A stretch of 11,780 nt of DNA from an uncultured bacterium (GCA_903847545.1 CAINDZ010000643.1:1-11780), one strand, 5' to 3'; shown: positions 1 through 6,456, counted from the first letter of the stretch. The notes: generated by a model from the letters alone, not told the origin. Numbers and translations: made by a program.

Positions 1-1305
1 GCGGACCAGGATCCCGCGCCGCGCGCCCCGGCCCGTGCCCACCATCAGGGCAGCCGGCACCGCCAGGCCCAGGGCGCACGGACAGGCGATGATCAGCACG
101 CTGCAGACCGCGTTGGCCAGCCGGCTCCACAGCGTGGCGTCGTCCCAGCCGCCGAGCGTCCCGGCCACGTACCAGCCGATGCCCGTGAGCGCGGCCACGC
201 CGATCACCGCCGGCACGAACACCGCCGCGACGCGGTCGGCCAGCAGCTGCACCGGCGCCTTGCTGTTCTGCGCCGACTCGACCAGCTGGACGATCTGCGC
301 CAGCGCCGTCTGCGCGCCGACCCTGGTGACGCGCACGACAAGTCGCCCGTCCACGTTGAGCGTCCCGCCGATGACGTCGTCGCCCACGCGCCTGGCCACG
401 GGCAGGGGTTCGCCCGTGATCATCGACTCGTCGACGCTCGAGCCGCCCTCGACGACCACGCCGTCGATCGGCACGCTGTCGCCCGGCCGCACCAGCACGG
501 TGTCGCCGGGATCGACCTGGCCGACGGGCACCTCGACGGCCTCGCCGTTCGCGTCGAGCCGCCAGGCCGTGGCGGGGGCCAGTTGCAGCAACTCGTGGAT
601 GGCGTGGCCGGCGCTCTGCCGCGCGCGGCTCTCCAGCCAGTGCCCGAGGCTGATCAGCGCCAGCAGGCCCGTCGCCTCCATGAAGTAGAGGTTCGGCAGC
701 GTCGCCCAGGCGCCCAGGCGCTGGCCGGCGAAGGCGACCAGCGAGTACAGCCAGGCCACGCTGGCGCCCATGGCGATGAGCACGTCCATGTCGGTGGTCC
801 GGCGCCGCAGCGCGGCCCAGGCGTTCCGGAAGAAGGCCGAGCCGACCAGCGCCAGCGCCGCCGTGCTCGTGGCCAGCGCCACCCAGTCCATCCAGGGTCC
901 GGGGTGGCGGCCGCCGAAGTGGAGGATCCAGTGCGCGGCCTCGACCGGCAGCCACAGCGCGATGCCGATGACGGCCCGACGCAGCCAGGCCCGGGCGTGT
1001 TCGTCCTGGCGGCGCAGCCGGGCCTGCTCGGCGGCGGCCGCATCGGGGCCCGACGACTCGGGCGTGGCGGCGTAGCCGGCGGCCGTGATGGAGTCGGCGA
1101 TCAGCTGCGGCGAGGTGACGTTCGCGTCGAACCGCACGGTGGCCCGGCCGCGGGCCAGGTTCACCTGCGCCGAGGTGACGCCCGGCACGGCGCGCGCGGC
1201 CTTCTCGACATGGCTGACGCAGGCGGCGCAGTTCATGCCCGACACGCTGAGCGCCGCCTCCGGCGCCGCGGCCGTCGGGTTCGTGTTCGTTCCCGGTGCA
1301 CCCAT
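1..1305 (-). CDS. copA: Copper-exporting P1B-type ATPase, N-terminal part (cut by window edge)
   Basis: This is an inner-membrane heavy-metal pump, most likely exporting Cu(I) from the cytoplasm using ATP. The visible 435 residues run as follows. A short Ala/Pro/Thr-rich lead is followed by one heavy-metal-associated domain (about 17-80) with the metal site GMNCAACVSH (Cys26, Cys29). Membrane helices then start near 112, 141, 175 and 204. The actuator domain follows (about 240-345) with the dephosphorylation loop SMITGEP (TGEP at 297-300). Another helix pair carries the transmembrane metal motif CPC (408-410) in IIACPCALGL. The CPC and CxxC motifs together are typical of the Cu+ (P1B-1) class. 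The DKTGT phosphorylation site, the nucleotide-binding domain and the last helices lie beyond base 1. The start ATG (1305-1303) has GGAGGAG nine bases upstream, and no in-frame start lies just before it. Variations seen: LAVP replaces the more usual LATP after CPC, and there is an extra Cys401. It is divergent from the kinase gene. Silver or another monovalent metal is possible. Confidence 0.95.
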   Translation of the reverse strand, partial: MGAPGTNTNPTAAAPEAALSVSGMNCAACVSHVEKAARAVPGVTSAQVNLARGRATVRFDANVTSPQLIADSITAAGYAATPESSGPDAAAAEQARLRRQDEHARAWLRRAVIGIALWLPVEAAHWILHFGGRHPGPWMDWVALATSTAALALVGSAFFRNAWAALRRRTTDMDVLIAMGASVAWLYSLVAFAGQRLGAWATLPNLYFMEATGLLALISLGHWLESRARQSAGHAIHELLQLAPATAWRLDANGEAVEVPVGQVDPGDTVLVRPGDSVPIDGVVVEGGSSVDESMITGEPLPVARRVGDDVIGGTLNVDGRLVVRVTRVGAQTALAQIVQLVESAQNSKAPVQLLADRVAAVFVPAVIGVAALTGIGWYVAGTLGGWDDATLWSRLANAVCSVLIIACPCALGLAVPAALMVGTGRGARRGILVR

Positions 1306-1536
1306 GTCCGTGCGCTCCTCCGCTGTCGCCGCGACCGTTGGCTGACCTGTCGCCCCAAATAACCCACGGTGGCCGCGAACGGCCACCGGCGCCGCCGGGC
1401 ACTTCCCGCCGCCGGGATGGCGGCCGCCGGCGGATGGGCGTAACATCTCACAGCATTTTACTGGGATGACATGCCACCCCGCGCCGCGCGCCGCTCCCGG
1501 TCCCGTGTCCTCGTCCCGAAAGGCTGGTCCGGCCCG
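1306..1536. other. Divergent intergenic region between copA and the kinase gene
   Basis: No gene is supported here. The copA side holds its Shine-Dalgarno (GGAGGAG, minus strand), an A/T patch reading TTATTT on the minus strand (1362-1357) that could be a weak -10, and an inverted repeat at 1367-1388. The middle (about 1388-1436) is GC-rich with repeated GCCGCCGGG units. The kinase side has TAACAT at 1441-1446, a possible -10 for the plus strand, but no convincing -35. The plus-strand frame is open from an ATG at 1471, but the kinase start is placed at 1537 instead. Confidence 0.6.
1367..1388. promoter_or_regulatory. Inverted repeat upstream of copA, candidate operator
   Basis: Perfect 8-bp arms CGGTGGCC (1367-1374) and GGCCACCG (1381-1388) surround the 6-base spacer GCGAAC. 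It sits 62 bases upstream of the copA start and just upstream of the possible minus-strand -10 (1362-1357). That is where a -35 or a regulator site would be expected. No metalloregulator gene is visible in the window, and the sequence does not match a copper operator I know. In this GC-rich context a chance palindrome or RNA hairpin remains possible. Confidence 0.35.
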
Positions 1537-4281
1537 ATGGCATTCTGCACCCGTTGCGCCACGGCGCTGCCTGAGGGCGCGCGCTTCTGCCCGGCCTGCG
1601 CCGCCGCGGTGCCCGCACCGACGGCGGATGATGCGCCACCGACCGCTGCCGCGACCACCGCCGCCACGGTTGCCGCCCCCCGCGGGGCTCCGGGCGCGGC
1701 GACCGTGGACGCGCACGGGCCGACCGTCGCCAGCCACCACGGCCGCTTCGAGACGGGCACGCGCCTGGGCACGCGCTACCGCATCGTCGCGCTGCTCGGC
1801 CGCGGCGGGATGGGCGAGGTCTACCGTGCCGACGACCTCGAGCTGGGCCAGTCGGTCGCGCTGAAGTTCCTGCCCGAGTCGGTGTCGCGCAACGCGGCCG
1901 AGCTGGCCCGCTTCCGCAACGAGGTCCGCGTCGCGCGCCTGATCGCGCATCCGAACGTGTGTCGCGTGTACGACATCGGCGAGATCGACGGCCACGTCTT
2001 CCTGTCCATGGAGTACATCGACGGCGAGGACCTCGCCTCGGTGCTGCGTCGGATGGGGCGGCCTTCGTCCGACAAGGCGCTCGAGATCGCCCGCCAGGTG
2101 TGCCTGGGCCTGGCCGCCGCGCACGAGGCGGGCATGCTGCACCGCGACCTGAAGCCCGCGAACGTGATGATCGACGGGCGCGGGCGCGCGCGCATCACCG
2201 ACTTCGGCCTGGCCGGGCTGGCGGACGAGCTGGCGCGCGAGGGACGCATCGCCGGCACGCCGGGCTACATGGCGCCCGAGCAGATCAAGGACGGGCGCGT
2301 CTCGGCGCGCAGCGACATCTACGCGCTGGGCCTGCTCCTGTACGAGGTCTTCACCGGCAAGCGCGTGTTCACGGCCACGACCCTGGGCGAGCTGCGGCAG
2401 CAGCAGGAGTCCGGCTCGTTCACCAGCCTGACCGAGGTGGTGCGCGACATCGACCCCGCGGTCGAGCGCGTCGTCGTGCGCTGCCTCGAGTCCGACCCCG
2501 AGGCGCGTCCCGCGTCGGCGTACGCCGTGCTCGGCGCCCTGCCCGGCGGCGACCCGCTGGCCGCGGCGCTGGCCGCCGGCGAGACGCCGTCGCCGGAACT
2601 GGTGGCCAACGCCGGCGACCGCGGCGGGTTGCGGCCGGCCCTGGCCTTCGGCGTGATGGCGCTCGGGCTGGTCGCCGTGGGCGCCTGGTGCGGGCTGGTC
2701 GGCCCGGCGTTGCGGCCGTTCACGCAGCCGTCGGCCGTCCTGTCGGTGCGGGCCGGCGACATTCTCGAGAAGGCGGCCTGCTTCGAGACCGTTCCCCGGC
2801 ACACGGCCGAGGGCTTCGACCTGAACCAGACGCACCTGGCGCACCTGCGGAAGGACGCGGCCGAGGTCAAGCGCGGCGGCAGCCCCGCCTTCTACTGGCG
2901 CCGCTGGAGCGCCGACCCGCTCGAACACGCCAATTTCCATTCCGAAACGGTCACCGTCGACAGCCCGCCGCCGCTGGCGTCGGGCCAGGCGTGCGTGATG
3001 CTGGACCCGGCGGGGAGACTCGTGGGCTTTCAGGCCGTGCCGCCCGACTCGGTCTCGGTCCGCCCCGGGGGCGCGCCGGACTGGAACGTCTTCTTCGCGG
3101 CAGCCGGTCTCGATTCCACGCTGTTCAAGCGCATCACGCCGCCGCTGCCCCTGCCGGTTGCCAGCGACGTGGTGGCCGCCTGGCAGGGGACATTGCCCGG
3201 CCAGGACAACGAGCCCGTCACGTTGCGGATGGGCGCCCTGCGCGGCGGACGGCTGACCTGGTTCTCGATCACCCACGACTGGGGCCGGTCCACGGCCCCG
3301 CTGGAGCCGCGGCCCGAGGAGTCGGGCGGCCTTGCCGGCTGGCTGAACCTGACGGTCACCGGGCTGCTCAGCCTGGGCGTGAGCATCTACTTCTCGGTGC
3401 GCAACCTCAGGCTGGGCAGGGGCGACCGACGCGGGGCGACGCGCATGGCGCTGTTCGTCTTCGCGATGAACATGTTCGAGGCAGTCTTCAACACGCCTCT
3501 GCGAGAGATCGGGATGCAGGCCGCGCTGTGGGACCTGGTCGCGGGCCGCGCGATGGGCCACTCGCTGGTCCACGCCGTCGAGATGTGGCTGGCCTACGTG
3601 GCGCTCGAACCCTACGTGCGCCGGCTCTGGCCGCGCATGCTCGTGTCCTGGGCGCGCCTCATCTCGGGTCGGGCGCGCGACCCGCTGGTCGGCCGCGACA
3701 TCCTCGTCGGCTCGGTGGCCGGCGCCGGTATGGCGGCCGCACTGCTGGCGGCGGTCGCCGCGCTCTCGGCGCTGGGACTGGCGCGACTGCCGACGAACCT
3801 GTCGGCCAGCATGCTCACGTCCCTGACCGGCGTGGGCGGCACGGGCTATAACCTGTCGTATGCGGGGTCCGTGACCATCCTGAACGTGCTCGGCACCCTG
3901 GTGCAGCTCTTCCTGCTGCGCCTGGTCCTGGGGCGCACGTCCCGGGCCGCGGTGGCGGGCGCCCTCCTGATGGGAGGCCTGGGCGTCCTCGGCATGGCGC
4001 CGGTCGACGGCTGGCCGCTCGCCCTTGCCGTCAATGGGATCAACATCGTGGCGCTGCTCTTCGTGCTGCTCCGCTTCGGGCTGCTGCCGGCGTTCGCCGC
4101 CGCGTTCGTCAGCCAGGTGATGGGGTCCACCGTGGCGACGCTCGACTTCTCGGCGTGGTACGCGAACCGCGCGCTGCTGCCGGCGGCGGTCTTCCTGGGC
4201 CTGCTGGTCTGGGGCACGACCAGCGCCCTGGCAGGCAAGGCCATCTTCGGGGACATGCTGCGGGATGAAAAGGGCCGGTGA
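1537..4281 (+). CDS. Zinc-ribbon serine/threonine protein kinase with C-terminal polytopic membrane domain
   Basis: A Hanks-type (PknB-like) Ser/Thr kinase of 914 residues. Residues 2-22 form a zinc ribbon with two CxxC pairs (Cys4/Cys7, Cys18/Cys21). An Ala/Thr/Pro-rich linker follows to about 70, then the kinase domain (about 80-335). The kinase has glycine loop GRGGMG (88-93), Lys110 in VALK, Glu129 of helix C, HRDLKPAN (202-209), DFG (222-224) and APE (246-248), so it looks catalytically intact. A transmembrane helix (about 365-390) leads to a roughly 200-residue extracytoplasmic region (391-598). About seven further hydrophobic segments run to the end. The block around EPYVRRLWPR...DPLVGRD (691-721) and the LAGKAIFGD end resemble, from memory, a membrane domain recurring in acidobacterial kinases. 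The role is probably sensing an envelope signal and phosphorylating cytoplasmic targets; the ligand is unknown. The start at 1537 is preferred because the zinc ribbon begins there, although its Shine-Dalgarno (AAAGG) is distant. An ATG at 1471 would add 22 Arg-rich residues. Confidence 0.93.
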   Translation: MAFCTRCATALPEGARFCPACAAAVPAPTADDAPPTAAATTAATVAAPRGAPGAATVDAHGPTVASHHGRFETGTRLGTRYRIVALLGRGGMGEVYRADDLELGQSVALKFLPESVSRNAAELARFRNEVRVARLIAHPNVCRVYDIGEIDGHVFLSMEYIDGEDLASVLRRMGRPSSDKALEIARQVCLGLAAAHEAGMLHRDLKPANVMIDGRGRARITDFGLAGLADELAREGRIAGTPGYMAPEQIKDGRVSARSDIYALGLLLYEVFTGKRVFTATTLGELRQQQESGSFTSLTEVVRDIDPAVERVVVRCLESDPEARPASAYAVLGALPGGDPLAAALAAGETPSPELVANAGDRGGLRPALAFGVMALGLVAVGAWCGLVGPALRPFTQPSAVLSVRAGDILEKAACFETVPRHTAEGFDLNQTHLAHLRKDAAEVKRGGSPAFYWRRWSADPLEHANFHSETVTVDSPPPLASGQACVMLDPAGRLVGFQAVPPDSVSVRPGGAPDWNVFFAAAGLDSTLFKRITPPLPLPVASDVVAAWQGTLPGQDNEPVTLRMGALRGGRLTWFSITHDWGRSTAPLEPRPEESGGLAGWLNLTVTGLLSLGVSIYFSVRNLRLGRGDRRGATRMALFVFAMNMFEAVFNTPLREIGMQAALWDLVAGRAMGHSLVHAVEMWLAYVALEPYVRRLWPRMLVSWARLISGRARDPLVGRDILVGSVAGAGMAAALLAAVAALSALGLARLPTNLSASMLTSLTGVGGTGYNLSYAGSVTILNVLGTLVQLFLLRLVLGRTSRAAVAGALLMGGLGVLGMAPVDGWPLALAVNGINIVALLFVLLRFGLLPAFAAAFVSQVMGSTVATLDFSAWYANRALLPAAVFLGLLVWGTTSALAGKAIFGDMLRDEKGR

Positions 4282-4282
4282 C

Positions 4283-4317
4283 GGGGCCGCAGGCGCCGCC
4301 GTGCGCCTGCCGGCCCC
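4283..4317 (+). terminator. GC hairpin after the kinase gene, probable terminator
   Basis: It begins two bases after the kinase stop codon. The left arm GGGGCCGCAGGCGC (4283-4296) pairs with 4303-4317. The only imperfection is a single bulged C (4311), and the loop has 6 bases. The stem is 14 bp. The following bases (TCGTTAG) are not a real U-tract, so it may act with Rho or mainly protect the 3' end. Confidence 0.6.
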
Positions 4318-4368
4318 TCGTTAGCCAAGGGGTTGGGGGCGGCGAAAATAGACATTCAATACGATTAT

Positions 4369-4389
4369 TTTTTGACATGAAGTCCAAAA
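4369..4389. promoter_or_regulatory. Imperfect palindrome over the -35 element
   Basis: The arms TTTTTGAC (4369-4376) and GTCCAAAA (4382-4389) match at 7 of 8 positions around a 5-base spacer (ATGAA). The left arm contains most of the TTGACA -35 box, so a bound protein would compete with or contact RNA polymerase. The TTGAC half-site resembles FNR/CRP-family half-sites, but those normally have a 4-base spacer, so no regulator is named. Confidence 0.35.
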
Positions 4390-4402
4390 TGTGTGCTAAT
4401 AT
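4372..4402 (+). promoter_or_regulatory. Sigma-70-type promoter for the GYWKNH protein gene
   Basis: TTGACA (4372-4377), a perfect -35, is followed after 19 bases by TAATAT (4397-4402). The -10 is preceded by TGC, an extended -10 arrangement that can compensate for a longer-than-ideal spacer. The stretch 4344-4440 is strikingly A/T-rich for this genome. The predicted start of transcription, around 4409, gives a leader of about 50 bases before the ATG at 4458. Confidence 0.6.
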
Positions 4403-4410
4403 TTGCATAC
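4391..4410. promoter_or_regulatory. Imperfect palindrome over the -10 element, candidate operator
   Basis: The 20 bases divide into GTGTGCTAAT and ATTTGCATAC, which are reverse complements at 8 of 10 positions with no spacer. The -10 box TAATAT lies at its centre. This is the usual place for a repressor site. It lies one base downstream of the palindrome at 4369-4389. Some palindromy is expected by chance in A/T-rich DNA, so this is a candidate only. Confidence 0.35.
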
Positions 4411-4457
4411 GTCAGATTGGCTGGCTAAAACAGGACCATTTACCCCGGGGGTTGACC

Positions 4458-5303
4458 ATGAAATCTCTTCGGATGCTGTTCGTTGTTGCGGCCCTGGCCG
4501 CCATTGTGCCGGGCGCGGCTCATGCCACCCACTGGAACGTCTCGTCGGGGAACGCCAACTGCGACGGCTGGGACGCCAGCATGGCGATGTCCTGGCTGTG
4601 GGCGCCGGACCGCGACGTCTGCGCCGATGTCACCACCGTGGTCCAGCTCGTCGGTCCCGACGGGACCTTCACCCACACGTCCACCGAGACCCTGTGCCAG
4701 TCGACGATGGGCGACGTCAAGACCTACGGCAAGTCGTGGGGCGGCGACTATGGCCTGACCCTGAACGGGACCTACACGGCCACCATCACGCTGACGCTGT
4801 ACCCCGACTACGGCGGGACCGAGGACGTCGACATCATCGGGCCGTTCACGTTCACCTGCGGCTCGACGTTCGACGCCTGCCACTACACCCCGGGCTACTG
4901 GAAGAACCACCCGGAGAACTGGCCGCTCCTCTCGCTGGAGCTCGGCGGCCGCACCTACTCGCAGCTCGAGCTGCTGCGCATCATGAACACGCCGGTCCGC
5001 GGCGACGCCACGATCATCCTGGCCTACCACACGATCGCCGCGAAGCTGAACGTGGCCTCCGGCGCCAGCCCGACGTCGATCGCCTCGGCGCTCGTCGCGG
5101 CCGACGGCGTCTTCGCCACCTACGGCATCGGCAACGGCATCACCGGCGCGGCCCGCACCAGCGCCCTGGCCACCAAGGACATCCTGGCGGCCTACAACGA
5201 GATGGAGTGCAGCGGCGTCCTGGGCACGACGACGGCCGACAAGACCATCGATTCCGGCGAGGAGCCCGCGACGTGGGGCGGCCTCAAGGGCATGTACCGG
5301 TAA
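4458..5303 (+). CDS. Secreted protein with GYWKNH-motif domain
   Basis: A 281-residue exported protein of unknown function. Residues 1-23 are a clear signal peptide (basic MKSLR, hydrophobic core, cleavage expected after AHA23). The N-terminal half (24-135) has a beta-rich look, with Thr-rich strands and paired cysteines (Cys35, Cys55, Cys80, Cys134). The C-terminal half (about 139-281) opens with CHYTPGYWKNHPENWP. It continues with a mostly helical stretch including ILAYHTIAAKLNVASGA, and contains Cys141 and Cys251. The CxxTPGYWKNH motif recurs in secreted proteins of many bacteria, often beside anchors or repeats; I know of no assigned activity. No membrane anchor or FlgD-like tail is present, so it is probably periplasmic or released. 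The start at 4458 is preferred because the signal peptide begins there, with GGGGG 6 bases upstream. The open frame extends 60 codons upstream, but that stretch overlaps the promoter. It is a single gene between two hairpin terminators. Confidence 0.9.
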   Translation: MKSLRMLFVVAALAAIVPGAAHATHWNVSSGNANCDGWDASMAMSWLWAPDRDVCADVTTVVQLVGPDGTFTHTSTETLCQSTMGDVKTYGKSWGGDYGLTLNGTYTATITLTLYPDYGGTEDVDIIGPFTFTCGSTFDACHYTPGYWKNHPENWPLLSLELGGRTYSQLELLRIMNTPVRGDATIILAYHTIAAKLNVASGASPTSIASALVAADGVFATYGIGNGITGAARTSALATKDILAAYNEMECSGVLGTTTADKTIDSGEEPATWGGLKGMYR

Positions 5304-5325
5304 CCGGAACGACGCATCGCGAGCG

Positions 5326-5355
5326 AGGCGGGCCCGGGGCAACCCGGGCCTGCCT
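5326..5355 (+). terminator. Strong hairpin terminator after the GYWKNH protein gene
   Basis: GGCGGGCCCGGG (5327-5338) pairs with CCCGGGCCTGCC (5343-5354) with one G-U pair, closed by the GCAA tetraloop and extended by A5326-T5355. The stem is 13 bp. The bases after it (GCGTTTCAG) contain only a short T-run. It starts 22 bases after the stop codon. Confidence 0.75.
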
Positions 5356-5373
5356 GCGTTTCAGTGCCCCCGG

Positions 5374-5421
5374 CGCGCCATCGATTCCTTGAAAATATAC
5401 GAGCAGAATGATCGCGTTTTT
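5374..5421 (+). promoter_or_regulatory. A/T-rich leader with bulged hairpin and T-run upstream of the FlgD-tail gene
   Basis: The left strand CGCG, ATC, ATTC (5374-5387, with CC and G bulges) is complementary to GAATGATCGCG (5406-5416). The loop is 18 bases, and TTTTT follows at 5417-5421. This could be a weak terminator or attenuator in the leader of the next gene. Alternatively, the A/T-rich stretch (5381-5426, including TTGAAA at 5389) is simply the promoter region. I could not place a convincing -35/-10 pair. The bulges and long loop make the hairpin uncertain. Confidence 0.25.
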
Positions 5422-5468
5422 GATACCCTGTGTCCGAGACCAGAAAGGCCCTCGAACCGGCGCGATAC

Positions 5469-5475
5469 GGGAGGT
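5469..5475 (+). promoter_or_regulatory. Shine-Dalgarno site fixing the start of the FlgD-tail gene
   Basis: GGGAGGT ends five bases before ATG 5481. This strong site decides between that ATG and the in-frame GTG at 5430, which has no such site and would put 17 charged residues before the signal peptide. Confidence 0.8.
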
Positions 5476-5480
5476 TGGGA

Positions 5481-6374
5481 ATGCGGGGAATCCAGGTGTG
5501 TGTCCTGCTGCTCGCCATGGCGTCCACCGTGCTGGCGCCGGCGGACTCACTGGCGGTCGTGACCGTCTATTTCAGCCCCGACCAGGTGGCCACCACCGTG
5601 GCCACGGGCGTGACCTCGGACACCATCAGCTGCCAGGGCTACGAGTTCACGTACACGCGCGACAAGCTCTTCACCGGCGGCATCGGGCCCGACCCCATTG
5701 GCCGTCCCGTCCGCATCACCTGGCCCACGGGCATCGAGGCGCAGTACGTGACCAGCGGCCCGGCGCCCGCCAAGGCGAGCATCACGATCCGGCGCGTCGA
5801 CGGCGCGGTGTTCGACCTGACCTCGTTCACGGCCCACCTGCTGGCCAACGCGGGGGCGGGTCGGGCCGTCGAGATCGTGCCGATGCTGAACGGCGAGGAG
5901 CCGCTGAACGACCCGCTCGTGTTCGACGTCTCGGGGAATTACGGCATGGAGTTCTCGTACGACACCACGCCGAACCCGTGGGGCTCGACCGCGGCGCTCA
6001 CCGGCTACGACACCTACGTCGTCAACCTGACCCTCGACTTCGCGCTGACGGCGCTGACGCTGACCGACGCCTCGGTGCCGTCGGCCGTCGGCGACGGCCT
6101 GCCGGGCGCCGGCGCGCTGGTGCTGGCGCCGAACCCGGCGGGCAGCCGCGTGCAGGTCAGCTTTGCCGGCGACAAGTCGCGTGCCCCGTCGCGCGCCGAG
6201 ATCTTCGCCGCCGACGGCACGCATGTGCGCACCCTGGACCTTGGCGCCGCCGGTGCCGCCGCGTGGGACCTCTTCGACGACCATGGCCGCGCCGTCGCCG
6301 CCGGTGTCTACCATGTGCGTGTGCAGGCGCCGGGAGAACCGCCGGTGACCCGGTCGCTGGTGGTCGTCCGTTAG
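5481..6374 (+). CDS. Secreted protein with C-terminal FlgD-like (sorting-tail) domain
   Basis: A 297-residue exported protein. Residues 1-25 form a signal peptide (MRGIQVCVLLLAMAS core, cleavage likely after SLA25). The body (26-200) is predicted beta-rich by eye, with alternating hydrophobic and Thr/Val-rich strands. It ends in a repeated pattern, DFALTALTLTDAS. No catalytic motif was recognised. After a Gly/Pro-containing linker, residues 210-297 form a FlgD Ig-like / type IX-like tail: LVLAPNPAGSRVQVSF, then IFAADGTHVRTLDLG, AAWDLFDDHGRAVAAGVYHVRV, and the final RSLVVVR. In related bacteria such tails mark outer-membrane-exported or surface proteins. It is a single gene with its own leader, ending at the bidirectional terminator. 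The true function is unknown; a surface or matrix protein is the most reasonable inference. Confidence 0.88.
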   Translation: MRGIQVCVLLLAMASTVLAPADSLAVVTVYFSPDQVATTVATGVTSDTISCQGYEFTYTRDKLFTGGIGPDPIGRPVRITWPTGIEAQYVTSGPAPAKASITIRRVDGAVFDLTSFTAHLLANAGAGRAVEIVPMLNGEEPLNDPLVFDVSGNYGMEFSYDTTPNPWGSTAALTGYDTYVVNLTLDFALTALTLTDASVPSAVGDGLPGAGALVLAPNPAGSRVQVSFAGDKSRAPSRAEIFAADGTHVRTLDLGAAGAAAWDLFDDHGRAVAAGVYHVRVQAPGEPPVTRSLVVVR

Positions 6375-6401
6375 CTCGCGACCGGTCGCCTGGAAAACGA
6401 A

Positions 6402-6440
6402 GCGCCGGCGCAAGCAGCTGACTTGCGCCGGCGCAATTTT
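6402..6440. terminator. Bidirectional intrinsic terminator between convergent genes
   Basis: GCGCCGGCGCAAG (6402-6414) and CTTGCGCCGGCGC (6422-6434) are perfect reverse complements: 13 bp with a 7-base loop (CAGCTGA). AATTTT follows on the plus strand. On the minus strand the stem is followed by TTCGTTTTCC. It serves the FlgD-tail gene (plus, ends 6374) and the alcohol dehydrogenase gene (minus, ends 6457), 22 bases or more from each stop. Confidence 0.9.
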
Positions 6441-6456
6441 CCGGGACCTGCCGGGC

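Noticed and set aside
1388..1436. Repeated GCCGCCGGG units as a repeat array or CRISPR
   Set aside because: The copies are short and irregular, and they are what GC-rich spacer DNA yields by chance. No array-like spacing is seen anywhere in the window.
1471..1536. Kinase start at the earlier ATG
   Set aside because: It adds 22 Arg-rich residues before the zinc ribbon, which normally begins the protein. Not excluded, since a GGGA sequence lies four bases before it.
1959..3851. A 630-codon plus-strand frame inside the kinase gene
   Set aside because: It is Arg/Ala/Gly-rich with no motif and is out of frame with an intact kinase; a shadow frame.
4391..4410. An FNR, CRP or LexA box named as such at the GYWKNH promoter
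   Set aside because: Neither palindrome has the exact spacing or sequence of those sites, so only a generic operator is claimed.
4278..4457. Start of the GYWKNH protein 60 codons upstream
   Set aside because: It overlaps the kinase stop, the terminator and the promoter, and would hide the signal peptide.
4440..5342. A 300-codon minus-strand frame opposite the GYWKNH gene
   Set aside because: Its composition is Arg/Gly/Val-rich without any motif, while the plus strand has a signal peptide and a known motif.
5547..6413. A 288-codon minus-strand frame opposite the FlgD-tail gene
   Set aside because: It would run through the perfect terminator and has no recognisable domain; a shadow frame.
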